Part shown: positions 13,101 through 25,267 of the stretch, piece by piece
Layout of the letters: each line of letters begins with the position of its first letter
How positions within the stretch are numbered: position 1 is the stretch's first letter
Assembly: GCA_005281725.1 (NCBI GenBank)
Contig: SSBO01000001.1
Span: 5,192,399 to 5,256,398 of the forward strand
DNA length: 64,000 nucleotides
Direction: 5' to 3'
Source: Wuchereria bancrofti
Lineage: Eukaryota; Nematoda; Chromadorea; Rhabditida; Onchocercidae
The notes under the pieces: model-generated
The model's database searches: none
What the model saw: only the letters and a program-made list of their open reading frames with translations
Told to the model about the DNA's origin: nothing
Translations under genes and position numbers: made by a program

Positions 13101-16100
13101 AATGTCAAACAAAATTGAAGAACATATAACTTTTTTGGAAAAAAATAAGATTATCTTGTTTTTGTTCATCATATTAGTTAGAGGCCTTCATGATAAGGAC
13201 AGAATGATATGTATTATGCTTTCGAGGGAGAGGGTGACAGAATGAGTGCCATTTCCTTACTTATCCTATCTTATCTTTAGTTGTTGACAACAGAATGATT
13301 CATTCTGGGGATGTCTGATTAGTCACAATTTCTTCATCAACTAATGCAAAATATTTGCTTAGTTGGCTATCTAAAATAGACATGGCATACAAATCACAAT
13401 GCTTTCGTAATGCTCATCTCGTGCCATCACTGAATTATTCTCACAACCAATAGAAATGATCACAACGATCATACATCATTAGGTATGAAGACTTTGAGTG
13501 GAAAGTTGAAGTCATATTGATCGGATAGTTTTGCATCATCTTTAAAAAAGCTAAACAACCTTATTTCTTTAATTGACGAGTTTTGGTGAGGCATTTTTAT
13601 CTTAAGTATGACTAGTAATTTCAACGTTAAGTTTGGATTTTTACATTAGGATTTGGATATTTTAAATAACAGAAGGCTGTTGTCGCAAATGAACTTCAGA
13701 TTAGAATTACGATTTTTCAGTGGAACTCAGATATCTGTACTATAGATTTTTGTACTAATCACCCAAGTTTCACTGTTAGAAATGTCGTGGAAGATTTGAT
13801 AATTTAATTATTTTGGGAGAGGTTGTTGATCTCAGGGAGGTTCGTTGGATGTAGATGTAAATATGTGGGGTGACAAAGGAATATAATAATTCCTTTATTA
13901 GCAGAAGCAATAGTACAATAACTGATAGAGAAGGATTGAAGTTGAACTTTCAAAGAAAGTTATATTGGACAAACGATGTCGCTATTGCTTATCATTAACT
14001 ATTTTGTCTCCAGATTAATCAGAAAAATTTTTTTTCAGAGAACAAAATTTATGAGCAAACGCTTGATTCTTGTCGGTTTTGTATCGAGGCAGTATGCTTC
14101 CGAAAGCATTGTATGGTGGCATGTGGAAATAAGGTATGTTCTTTTTTGCTTAAAACTTTATAGCATGTAAAAATAGCAAAAAATAATCATGACTTAAAAT
14201 TAAATGCTTATATTTTAGACACTATAATTAACCAAAAATATTTCACCAGTTTGACAAAATAATACTAAGCAATTTCAATATTTTAAAACTAAAATTAATG
14301 ATATTTGTAGTTCAAAACTAAAAAGCTGACAGAGATAGTTTTGTAAAAAAATAATTCAACTTTCATAAATTCTTCCCGAGATTTCATTAAGAAATTTTTG
14401 CAAGTAGTGAAAAAGATTTAAACGGCACAGGTTTCTGTTAACATTAGTATAATTTAGGCCTATCTTTCATCTGTTCCATGGCGACCGTTGATAAAAGAAC
14501 ACTGTTTGATTGTTCCCACTGCTCATTATTCTTCAACTGTGACGCTTGATGAAGATGTTTATGAAGAGATATGGAAGTTTAAAAGAGTATGTCCTATTTT
14601 ATATTTCTTTTTTGTATTCTTCCAATCATATGTGTTTGCATTGGCATTTTCATTTAAATGAAATAGGCTTGCCGGAAAGATACGAAAGACTGATCACTAT
14701 AACAGTGTTAAGCTATAACACTAAAACGATTGTCTTAGTGTAATAAGAGATAAAGAAATAAAGAATTTATGAAGATTAATTGAAATTTCGCCTTAACTCC
14801 AAGATCTGAAAACAATTTTGGCAAGCTTGAATGAGTTTTTTTGTTGCTTTTGCTTCCTAAACGTAATTTGAGATTTGCAGTAAATGTTTTTCTCCGAGTG
14901 AAGTTTGCTTAAAGAATAGTTTAAAAACCAAAAAAAAATCATGAAAAGCTATGCTTTCTGTTAAGGAAAATTATTCTCTGGGCACATGTTTTGCCATTGC
15001 AGATTTAAATTGTAAAGCATTGCAGTGTCCTCCGTATGGTCAGACTATAAGAATTTCCAGAATTCTACACTGAAAAAAGGAATCCCAGAATTGACAGTTT
15101 TAAATGTTTCATTAGAAAGAGAGTGCAGAATCTTACATAGTCCAATATTTTATTTTAAAAAGAGACTTTCTAGAGATAATGCAAAACTCCATATTAAAAA
15201 TAAAAAGTTCTGAGTTCTAGAGATAATCCGGAATTCTAGATGGAACAAGATAGTGCAGAATTGCATAGTCCAACATTTCATATCAGAAAGAGATAACTAC
15301 TAGAAGGTAACAAATTAGCAATTGTGTAAAGCATCCATTGTCGTATTTTTCTTCCATCTATAAAAATAAAAATAGTAAATCGCTTTACAGGCTTTAGTTT
15401 CAATGTGGCAAGCGGAAGAAATGGATTGTTTGTTCGTTGAAACAGCCAAAAATGTGAAACACCGTAAGCACATGTATATTGAATGTATTGCGGTGCCGAG
15501 CAAAATTGGTGAAATGGCGCCTGTTTATTTCAAGGTTTTTTTTTTTGTTAATTAAAATGTTAAGTATTCATGTTTTTTTAACCAATCTCTTACTGTACAG
15601 TGGACATTATTAAACATTTATATAGTCATTTAATATGTGATTAACATGCAGGTGGTAAAAGTCACTCAGACGAAAATCTACCAGGGATTCAATTTCCACT
15701 TTAAGTATTACACTAATATTTCTAAATATGTTATTTGTAGGAATTCTCTAATGAATGAATATAGTTACCCTACTCGATTATTTGTTTTGATTAGGAATTA
15801 AGTTAAAATACATTTAGAACAGTCTTCTAAGAATCGTAAGATATGACTACGTTTTCGAAAATCCGTCCCTTTATTGATTTTTTAAATGAATTCAGAAAGC
15901 GATCGATGATAGTGAGAACGAATGGGTCGATAATAAGAAATTACTGGATCTTAGTAAACGAGGTGGAGATGTTCGAAAAGTTATTCCCAAAGGATTCTCA
16001 TATTTTGCTGTCGATTTTGGTTTGCAACCAGGTTATGCGCATGTTATTGAAAATGAAAGTCGATTTCCGCAGAATTTTGCCCATGTGCGTTTTGATTACT

Positions 16101-16810
16101 AATATAATAAAGGGAAAGAAAGAGATCTCTATCTAGATGAAAACTTCTAGTGAGGACTTTATTTTAACCTAGGAATTCCTCAAATATGGCCCACCATTTG
16201 CATTCAAGGAGAATCGTGTGTTTAAGTTAATAATTTAAATGCAGGCAAAATTCATGTTAAAGTTAAAGAAAACATTTTTTGGTAAGAAAGCGTCATCCAT
16301 CGATCTAACATTTAGAAATGTATTTTACGAAAAGCTGGAAATGAAAACAAATCTAATAAACAGCGTATATTCTCAAATTTCCCCTCTTCTTCCTTCCATT
16401 TTTTTTTCTCTTTTTCCTTAAATGGCATTCAGCCACTGAGTGTAGTCCACAGTTTCTAGATTACTTGAAGGAGATATCCCAATTATCTAAAGCAATTGGA
16501 GCCACTCGAGTTGTAAAAAATACTTTGAAATATGAAAGGATGATGTGGGAATTTTTGGATGACCTAGGAAATATTTCGCTAACAATGTTGCTAAATTGCA
16601 AATAGTGCATTATGCCGTCTAAGCAAAAACTCATATTTTACACAGTCGGAATATATGCTTCTATTTGAGGAAATAATCGGTGGTATGATGGATCTGGAAA
16701 GGAGGCTATGGAGAATGAATGAAAATTTAATTATGGAAGAACAACGGGCGAATACTACCGAACTGAAACGTCTGTGGAAACCATTTGATTGGACAAAAGA
16801 ATCTAAATAA
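7159..16810 (+). CDS. CWF19L2-like spliceosome/lariat-processing protein
   Basis: CWF19-like 2 (CwfJ/Drn1 family), associated with late spliceosomes and lariat debranching. Exons: 7159-7306, 7541-7662, 7790-7927, 8178-8294, 8452-8572, 14039-14133, 14458-14586, 15391-15534, 15896-16084, 16670-16810; phases agree throughout (447 aa). N-terminal marks are [16 protein letters not shown] and [13 protein letters not shown]. The CwfJ_C_1 domain follows: SCRFC motif, then [14 protein letters not shown] (HIT-like HxxxxP/H signature), [13 protein letters not shown]. CwfJ_C_2 follows: [36 protein letters not shown], ending [14 protein letters not shown]. About half the human length because the N-terminal part is short, as often seen in invertebrates. 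The intron 8573-14038 is 5.5 kb and contains another gene on the opposite strand. Confidence 0.9.
8573..14038 (+). other. 5.5-kb intron of CWF19L2 hosting the nested gene
   Basis: Donor AAAAG|GTAAGC after 8572 and acceptor TTTTTTTTCAG before 14039 join in phase 1. Apart from the PAN gene at 10362-11964, I see no convincing exon in 8573-10361 or 11965-14038. Forward open frames at 11987-12196 and 12482-12721 and a reverse one at 12331-12567 overlap each other and lack splice support. Confidence 0.75.
10362..11964 (-). CDS. Secreted PAN/Apple-domain protein nested in a CWF19L2 intron
   Basis: Exons on the reverse strand, high to low: 11778-11964, 11266-11486, 10644-10773, 10582-10601, 10362-10403; lengths sum to 600 nt, giving 199 aa. 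The N terminus has a hydrophobic segment ([15 protein letters not shown], about residues 20-34) fitting a signal peptide or anchor. A single PAN/Apple module spans about 83-170, with cysteines in [25 protein letters not shown] and ENIQC. These segments come from two exons joined across a GC-AG intron (10774-11265), and the cysteine spacing only makes sense when joined. Adhesive extracellular or cuticle roles are usual for nematode PAN proteins, but none is shown here. The 20-nt fourth exon and the short last exon ([13 protein letters not shown], stop 10362-10364) are phase-consistent but less secure. In-frame TAA lies 12 nt before the ATG. Confidence 0.7.
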
Positions 16811-18076
16811 GTGACCAAAGAGATATAGATATACTTGTATCACGAGTTATCAACGTTATCAGGTCCTCGAAGACATAAATTTTATAAAATCAATTGAAAT
16901 GATTCGCTGGAACAAAGCTTCGATGCCAGCGAATTTCATTCCATATGTGCATCTTTTTCATTATGCAAGTTTACTATTGTAATTTTATGATGATGAACCT
17001 CTTGAAATAGCATTAAATGATTGTCTATTAAAATAATTTGTATTTGGAGCACTCTATACCTATGAAATGTTTGGAATATGACTTTTCGAAGTATTTCATT
17101 TCGAGTTAGAGCAAATTTTGTACAACGCACTTCACATCTAATTAAATGAGACGGATTGATAAATTAATTCTCGTATACATTTTGTTCAATTCAGAGGCTA
17201 TATCTATTCCCAAGTGAATTTATCACCAACCATTTTATCAGGCCATTTCTTCATCTCTTGTCCCATTTATTGTTTTCCTGGGTTCATATCGTACATAGAT
17301 CTGAAGGACGAATTTTGTTAAGGTGATTCACAACAACGAATAGTTCGTGCGGGATGTTAGTTCGCATTAATGAATGTTAGTGCTGTGTGATGTTGCAGTC
17401 CTTATTTATAGTAGTTTGCTTTCTTCTAATTTTATTTTGTTCTGGACTGAATTAATAGAATACATATATTAAGGATTAGTCCATTAAACATTCTTGATCC
17501 AATTGAAATATTCTGAGGCTTTGTTGTATATCAATTTCTGTTCACAGCTCACGAATTTCAAATACATGGTGGAAAGAGGCATAACTGAATGCATCTCACC
17601 GCTCTGTTGTTTTTATTCTTTACTTCCCGGCTTTGCTGTGTAGATTACTCTCCCTTGGATGAACCGAAGGAAAAAATGATGAATTCAGGAAATTATGGTA
17701 GAACTCCAATGTTCTTCACCATTTAACTATTAGGATTTTAGAGCTACAACATCAGCGAAAATCGCTGATTTAGTTTTAGATGTCCTACAACCTAAACCAG
17801 TTCTTAGCAACATATGCTCTCCCAATACATGCTTTACCTTCTCAGTAAAAAATGTTTAGACGGACTGCAGATGCCACACTTTCAGTAATTGTCGAAAAAT
17901 CTGTGGAACTGTACACAGCATGTTAAATAGTAGCAGTGAAATGAACGAAATGAGAAAATCCAGGAGTAACTGGTTCGTATTCTACTGCTTTCTATTCTTC
18001 CTGAACTCTTTGATATTGCTGTTTAGAATTGTTTGAAGAACACTTCAGATTAGAAATGTAACGTGCCGTAGGGACT
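16811..18076. other. Intergenic, 1.3 kb
   Basis: AT-rich, with no supported exon or RNA gene. It contains the CWF19L2 3' UTR and the upstream region of the PEHE-domain gene. The reverse open frame at 16936-17130 is short and unsupported. Confidence 0.55.
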
Positions 18077-19749
18077 ATGGGAAAACCGTTGCGGATTGCC
18101 ATATCATTAAATACATTGCATAACAATTCTGATCGTACCACCACCCGAGCTGCTGCAGTACGCATTGTAAGTTCATATTCCAGAGGATTTACAGTGGGAT
18201 GTGTTAGTGACGCAGATGCATTTAACAAGCAGGAAAATGTGTTAACTTTGCCATAAATTAAGTAATTATAGTTTTTATAATTGTTAAAGAAGGGGTACGT
18301 CTCAAAGTGCCGCAGGTCATTAGAGATTTAAGTTTGTAAGGTTTCAAATAATTGAACAGAGTTTTAGAGTGAGATTTCCAGATCACGTGCTAACATAAAA
18401 ACTACGATGCTTTAGCATTGCTTTCTCTTGCTGATCAAATTCTGTCTGCAGAATGATGAGTATGACGAATTCTATCATGCTCATGCCTATATTGCTCGCA
18501 GAACATTAGCACGTGTACCTTTACTAGTGGGAAACAATGCATACCGAGTTGTTCTTCAACAGGTCAGCCATACCTCGACCTCTTGGTAATACCACTTACT
18601 ATTATTTCAAGCATAATGAAAATTGTCACCAATGAAATTACTGAATTGGAAGCTTGAATTATATTGGTCATGTTACATCTTAATCTGTTGGTTTAAAGAT
18701 ATGTTGGCTGTTACCTTAGTTTGAATCCATTCCGAAGTAAAAGGATGTAGATCTGAAAAAAGAAATTTGTTCTTTTTCCTTCTCATAGAAATGTTGGATA
18801 AAATTAGCATAAATATGATCGACAAATTATTCCTTTTACTGGGTCAAATAGTTGAACACATTTTGGTTTATTATAAGTCATTCATTGTTGTTAACAAGTA
18901 AGAGTGAAGCCAGATGAACGGTCGACGTTCTCTCACTTCAAAATATTTGAAGGAAAAGGGATACAGTGAGTTAGTGAGAAAGCCTTCACAACCTAGCGAA
19001 AATTCTCCTGTGGAATGTCCAGGATTTCGAAAAGTGCACGATCTGGAGCCGCTCAGAGCCACCCCACGTCATAACATAGAAGTTTGTCTTTTATCTCAGG
19101 TATATGAAATGTTTCAGTAGGTAAAAACTTTGGGTAATAAATTGTGAGTAAAGATTGTTCCCCATTGTCAAGAAAATATTCAAAGTCACTTGCAAAACTT
19201 CTTATAAGGTATATGAAAAGAATGATTCGACTGTTGTAACGATGAAAGTAGGCGAATAGGTATTTGGTACGACGAACTGGAAACGTTATTCAGTATTCTT
19301 CCTAAAGTAATGGAGTTTTTAGTGAATTTCCGGATCTACTCGTTGCCCATTAATATTTAGTTTTTGTAGGTCTGTACCGATGAAGCTTATCTGAAACGAC
19401 ATGAGAAATATGAAAAACAAGAAAAGCTGGTCAAGCGCCGGGACCGCATACGACAACGTGAGGAACAATACCGGTTAGCTGCTCATCTGTTTTTATATAT
19501 TTCGGAGGGCCTTTTTTATAATCCAGTTAGTTCTTGACATATATGATGATTTCAATAACATAGTTCATGCTTATCGTAAAGCTTTGTTACGTGGTCTCAA
19601 ATGTTTAGATCTCAAGTACAGTTTCGACCAGATTCGTCATTTATTTCAGACTCCGTCTCATGAAAGTGGAAAAACCGAATGCTTCACCTGAGCCAAAAAT
19701 AGAATCAATAGAAGTGGTGGAGAAAAAACCTCGCCTTCGAAAACATTGA
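18077..19749 (+). CDS. Small PEHE-domain protein (MSL1/KANSL1-like)
   Basis: Exons: 18077-18166, 18452-18562, 18914-19099, 19370-19473, 19650-19749; all phases join (196 aa). The C-terminal part, VCTDEAYLKRHEKYEKQEK then KRRDRIRQREEQYRLRL, resembles the PEHE domain of MSL1 and KANSL1 (acidic/Asp-Glu entry, YxxRHxKxExxEK, basic helix). In those proteins the PEHE domain binds the MYST acetyltransferase MOF, so a role in a histone H4 acetyltransferase complex is inferred. The last exon is acidic/basic (IESIEVVEKKPRLRKH). Start: ATG 18077 with an in-frame TAA 18 nt upstream and an excellent donor (ATT|GTAAGT). The protein is much shorter than fly or human homologues and lacks the long N-terminal coiled coil, so upstream exons may be missing or the gene may be reduced. 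Confidence 0.55.
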
Positions 19750-21545
19750 TTTCTGTTTTAAAAAGGAAATCAATTATTAATTTTTGATTGTTTACTAATC
19801 CTGCCGCAAATGAAGATTTGACATGCATAAATGTTTTCCTATTGTGTTTATATCATTTGCACATTTTAGGAAGAATTTTGCTCATTCCTTATTATAGGTT
19901 ATACTGTTTTAATAATATCGCTTATACCGTTTTAAAAGAGGACTCATGGCTGAGTATTTGAATTCGATGGAAAATCTTTCATCCCTTCATCCTATAAACT
20001 CTTAGGTTAACAGTGAATGCAGTTAGCAGTGCTAAACGCTAAGGGGTTTATTTCAGTGGTTAAAGTATTAGTTCAAGCTGATGACTTTGTATGCTAGATT
20101 AGGCACAAATGTGGGTTTAGCACTTCGGGCCTGAAAAAAACGATAATCTGTGAAAATAAGATTTGAACATTCAATAGATGTTTCAATCTCACGTCGGAAG
20201 TTTCTCAAGTAGCAAATCCGCCTTCTATATAGCCAAGCTCACTTTCATTTTAGAGTTTTCTTAACAAAGCATAGATTTGGGATTTGTTCCCAATTCGATT
20301 GTTTACAATTACCAGTCCCTTTAGTTCAACTTTTTGTTGTTGGATCCTGACTAATTGTAAATTAATTCGCATCTGAACGGTTAATAGTTCTTTGTTTAGC
20401 TGATTTCCTTTGCACTGTTGACGAGATTGACAGCACTTTATTTAGCTGATCTCCTCTGCGACAAGTTCACTCCTTACTGTAAATTATGCGCCTTGTTATA
20501 AGTTCATGTTTACTACATGAGAGTCACAACCTTTGTCTTAGTTTTTCTGGACAGCAATGTGGTATTCACTCCTCCTCCACAACTGTGTCAAACTTTCTAA
20601 TCTCGATAAAATAAAGATTGGTCTCAAAATCGTCTTCTCTGCAAAATATTTCCTATTGGGCTCTACAAACCACTCGAGTCAGATCCCGTTTCACGACACT
20701 TTGTCCCAGATATATGATATAATAAATTTTCTGTGATCCTAAGTAACATTTACTCGACTTTTTTGGAGATTTGATATGCAACTGTTTCGGCAGTTTTTTC
20801 TCATTTGTTTGTTAACAGTGCTATTGAAGCATCGATTGGTTTTTAAGAATGAAATGTTCATAAATATTAAAGCTTCATAAATATGAAATTAAAATTTCAC
20901 ATTTCAGAAGTGTAGCAGAGAGGAAACTTGCACAACGCTGAATGTACTGTGAAAAACAAAACACATCAGTTTTAATGTCATTCAATACAAATAATCCATA
21001 AACACGCCAGTTCATATTCAAAAACTGAACCACGTGTGATGAGTAATATGTAACACTGAATTTTAGGAACACTGAATACAAGGATTACCTGAACATGCTT
21101 ATTCCAACGTTCTTTTTTTCAAAGGAAAGAACCTTACTGTGGTGAATGCTGAAATTTGAATTTAAGCAAGCAATAACGCTCACCTTTCTTTTCCTCTTTT
21201 CATATAAAATTTTCTCTTTTCAAACCAAAACAAATCCCAGAGATCTTCTGTTTTTCCTCATCATTCTTTCTTCATCATCAGAATTATTTGTGTTCTTCAA
21301 AGTTCTTCATTTCACTTTCTTCATTTATCATCACTTCACTCAAGCGTTTCTGGCTTGCAGCGAACTGCAACAAAGAATTTTTTGGAAAAAAAATGGTATT
21401 ATCTTTCACAATGAGACAAGGAAAACAGCAGGAAAACAAAACGCACAAACCAAACAATAAAAGTAAATAAAAGAAAAAACAACTGCTACTTTATAAAAAA
21501 AAAAAAAAACATTTGCTTTTGCAGGAAAGGACTCTTTGTAATTAA
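19750..21545. other. Intergenic between two converging genes
   Basis: 1.8 kb between the 3' ends of the PEHE gene (+) and the Tra2 gene (-). No supported exon. It includes an A-rich run near 21494-21509 beside the Tra2 3' end and T-rich tracts around 21180-21350. Confidence 0.55.
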
Positions 21546-23657
21546 TCAATAATAGTCCCTGTCACGGTCGTAAGATCGAGAACGCCTCCGATGGCGGTCA
21601 TCAAAGTAACGAGGGGATGGACTACGTCTATAGCGGTCCCGATATGGTGGCGAATAACGATCATAATCGTCGTAATCATATCCTCTGCAAAAAACCATGA
21701 AAATGGCTATGGAAACTAACAAGTTTTTTCCATACTGGTCACTTTCACTTCATCTTCAATCAAAAAACACAAATACCTGATGTTTCTCATACTTTAATTA
21801 TTTGGAATCTATCAACAAACCTGCTGTAATATCTGTTTGGTGGGCTATCTCGATATCGTCTGTAACTACGATATGGAGAAGGACTCCGACGATACGATCG
21901 CGGTGGTCCGCGTCGACGAGAATCTACAGCTCCCATATATATGCCGGGTGTCGGTGTATGAGGTCGTTTCGTTATCGAATAATCAATTCGAATTTTGTGG
22001 CCGTCAATTTCTGTGCCTGCCACTCGCTCCTTCGCTTCTATGGCATCTTCGATTTTTTTAAAATATACAAAACCGAAACCGCGCGAACGTCCAGTTGGAT
22101 GGTCAAACACCAATTGAACGTTATCCAAATCTCCATATTGCGAGAATAATTCCTTTAAAAAACGTTTGTATTAGTAAATAACGTTTGTAAAAAAACGTCT
22201 GTACTCTGTACTGTCCGACTTCCTGAAAATTTTTTCAAGTCGGACATTTCCAGAAAGCCTCTTCGATATTAGGACGCTGGCAATATGATACTGCAAATTT
22301 CCTTCAGTTCAATTTAATTTTAGTCTTAATTGCTTTAATGAAAGACCTAATGGCTTTAATGAGCTATCAGTACAATTCATTTGAAAATTAAAACAGTAAT
22401 TAACGCCGCTTGCAAACGCATTCTACATCAAACGGTGGTTAAGAATATACCGCTGTTGGTGCGTTTCTCTTTGAGAAAACGAGAATGCTTGTTCTTTTTC
22501 AGCAGATGAGGTTGGGTGATGAAAACAATCTTTTGTTCCTTATAACGAATGAAAAATTTTCGAAAAACACATACTTTGAGGTCACGTTCTGTTGTATAAA
22601 GAGACAAGCCAAAAACGCCGAGGCAACGAGACGGTTCTGGCTCATCTCGTCGAGAAAATGTGTATCTACGATCATCATAACTACTGCGGCGATATCGTGG
22701 AGATCGCGAACGACGACTTGATCTAAATGTATTTGATGGTGGTAACTTAAATAATGGATGCTTTTTAACTCAGAAATCAGTTAGATAATTTAATTTCATA
22801 TATATTCATACATATCTTTTTTCCCAAATACATATTCTTACTACCAACAACAAAAATAATCAACTATATGCGATTACCTCAAACGGCTTTTCGAACGACT
22901 ACGAGAGCATGAACTCGATTGTCTGCGATCACTGCAAAATAGCCGAGCTGATATAAAAATGAAAGACAATTGAAGAAATTAGATTTAGGAAAAGAAACCA
23001 AATTAATTACACTTTGAGCATTTTAAATGACCATTTATAAAATACAATTAAACATGATTAAAGGACCGTGAACGAGATCTAGATGCCTCCGATGGAGATC
23101 TTGAACGCGAATCTTCATCACTTCTTTCAACAACATCACCACTTTTGCGTTCCTAAAATTTGCAACAGTGTAACTTTTTCCGAGAAAACAACATCACTGA
23201 GGTATCAGAAATGCACGTTTCCAGGTGAGGACCTACATATAAACTACACTACCGTACACTGCTGCCGTGCATTAACTCATGAAGTAAATTATTATAATCC
23301 TTCAACAATCTATATCCGCTGGCTGACTCATCGGTTGGTTTCAACCCTTCTTCTTTCTTTGGACACAGTCAGTTAGCATGCACTAGAACTTCCAGTAATT
23401 AATCCCTTATGATTCAGTATATTAGTCCTCCACATGTTAAATACTAAAGGAATACAGGATCATAGACGAATTTGTCTTGATACCTGTTAACTGTTACAGA
23501 TTAAGTTGCATACCACCAGAATCTCAACAACGTATAAAGTAAAAGCCAAGAAGAAAGGTCCATACAAGAATGAATTTTACACTAAAATATAACTTACATC
23601 ACTTGCTTTGTCGCCATTACTTTTGCTTTCCGAAGATTTACTACTTTCCTTCCACAT
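21546..23657 (-). CDS. rsp-8: Transformer-2 (Tra2) SR-like splicing factor
   Basis: Nuclear splicing regulator of the Tra2 family, binding GA-rich exonic enhancers. Exons, high to low: 23598-23657, 23067-23152, 22878-22931, 22575-22722, 21821-22152, 21546-21684 (272 aa). Domain order is RS1 (about 30-95, many RS/SR dipeptides), one RRM (about 99-176) with RNP2 CLGVFGL and RNP1 RGFGFVYF, the hallmark linker [15 protein letters not shown], then RS2 rich in R, S, Y and D ending DRDRDYY. The RRM is split by the intron 22153-22574. The ATG at 23657 follows a probable spliced-leader acceptor (CTTTTTTTAG). C. elegans RSP-8 is the named orthologue by architecture. It lies 488 bp downstream of the DUF4602 gene on the same strand, so co-transcription is possible. 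Confidence 0.94.
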
Positions 23658-24145
23658 ATTATTTCTCCTAAAAAAGAGTACATCTCCTAAAAAACGTTAG
23701 ATCAAAGTAACCGCAAGGAAACAAAAGAATCGGAAATAAGGCATCAACTGCCTACGAATAAGTACTCTTCTGCGATGAAACTAACTGCTATCAATAAACT
23801 AATAGTTTACAAAATTTTTTATTGAATCCAACGAAAAAAAAGAAAAAATGAAACGAGATGACTGACAATTAAGATTCATCAGTGAAAATCCGATTCACAA
23901 CAAATTTGACCGACACACCTGTTCGATACACTTATATTACTTAAGATTTATTTTCCCAAGAAAAACGCAATTATACAGAAATGTTTGGTGATCACCATAT
24001 TCCTTCTGTTATAGTGAGTAGAAGTCATATGATGATCACTAGATTGAGATAAAGTCATCATATGATGACTTTATCTCAAAAAGCGTCTTCCGGCAATAGA
24101 TGAAATTTTAAGAGAAAATGTAAAAAAGCCATGCTATATTCGAGA
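23658..24145. other. Intercistronic region with a 36-bp palindrome
   Basis: 488 bp between two reverse-strand genes. Holds the Tra2 leader acceptor near 23669 and the perfect inverted repeat at 24045-24080 just after the DUF4602 stop codon. No exon seen. Confidence 0.6.
24045..24080. repeat. 36-bp perfect palindrome
   Basis: Two 18-bp arms with no spacer: TTGAGATAAAGTCATCAT followed by its exact reverse complement. The match ends at the next base on each side. It lies 65 bp downstream of the DUF4602 stop codon on that gene's strand, so in RNA it would form a long perfect hairpin in the 3' UTR or intercistronic region. Confidence 0.95.
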
Positions 24146-25267
24146 CTACTTTTTCATTTTCTTTTTCACTGCCAATTTCTTTAAAGCTTTCAAAGCTGAA
24201 AGCTTATCAAATCCGACTTCTAAATTTTTTTTCACATTCAGTTCTTCTTTGAGTTGCTTGTAATTGAAGTAATTATTTTTTGGTGGTCGCGCCCCTAGCT
24301 TCATGGCTAATCGAGCTCTAGCCTCACTGCGTTCCTTTGCATCATCACATTCGTCAGCTGCAAATCTCTCTACCTGGAAATCATCACGATTAGAAGTCAA
24401 AACGTATGAATTTTGACTCGAAAAACTTGTTAAAGCACAGAAATACCAAAAACTCAATAAAGCAAAGCACGATGTTTTCTTAAGTCCGAGAAAATATTAT
24501 CACCAATTACAATATAGTAAAATACGTTTAAGAACCACTGACAATTTAATTAGCTGATGGACTATATTAAGTGAAACTACTGAAATTATTGGATGATCCA
24601 ACCACCAAGAAGCTCTTCCAGTAAAACGATGAGCTATACTTAAGGGCTGAACTATTCTTTATGCAAATATTATCCGATATTTGAACTTACATCGAAGGTT
24701 ACTTTCTTCAAGAACACAGCATTTGACAACTCCTTTCCATTCCTCAACTTTGTTCTCAGCATCGTTTTCCGGATCGACTTCTGTTCTTTTTTACGTTGTC
24801 CTAATAATCCAGCTAACGTGCATGATACTATCTGAACAATTTGCAGTTTCTAATTTCTTGAAAATTTGATCGCCTAATCTGCTCTTTGCTATATTAGTTA
24901 TTCAACTGCCATTACACTAGATCGCAACCGTGTAAAATGAGGTAACATTTAAATGTTACTGACTCGAAAGTTTCGTATGGAAAGAGAAATCTCCTAGAAG
25001 TTCTACGAAAAATTCAAAAAACTTCACAGTACGCATTCAAGGACATCTCCTCATTACATTTCTAAAAAACCCAATTTTTGGAAAATGAATTTTTAGATAA
25101 ATATGACTACGAATAAATACCTGCATCCCTTGACTGATATCTTTTTCCAGAAATTTAGTTGCACAGAATGCATCTGATTCCCTTGCCAGCGAATCCATCA
25201 TCTCATCCAAGGTCCTTGACTTTCCTCCGAGTACATCCTTTTGACCATCGATGCTCCAGTCGTCCAT
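24146..25267 (-). CDS. DUF4602 protein, C1orf131/Faf1-like ribosome biogenesis factor
   Basis: Exons, high to low: 25121-25267, 24691-24831, 24146-24373; all phase 0 (171 aa). The C-terminal third carries the family signature, LGARPPKNNYFNYKQLKEEL, preceded by an Arg/Ala/Glu-rich helix (ERSEARARLAMK) and followed by a very basic end (KKLAVKKKMKK). Human C1orf131 and yeast Faf1 share the G-x-x-PPK...NYK motif and act in the small-subunit processome, so a nucleolar role in 40S assembly is inferred. The middle exon is basic (LGQRKKEQKSIRKTMLRTKL). The ATG at 25267 is the first in frame; the N terminus (MDDWSIDGQKDVLGG) is not conserved that I can tell. Possible upstream member of an operon with Tra2. 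Confidence 0.72.

Noticed and set aside
13755..13778. Sequence resembling the nematode spliced leader (CACCCAAGTTT)
   Set aside because: Only a short core matches; no snRNA-like structure or Sm site seen around it.
21802..22149. Long forward open frames over the Tra2 RRM exon
   Set aside because: They are the antisense of a clearly conserved RRM coding exon.
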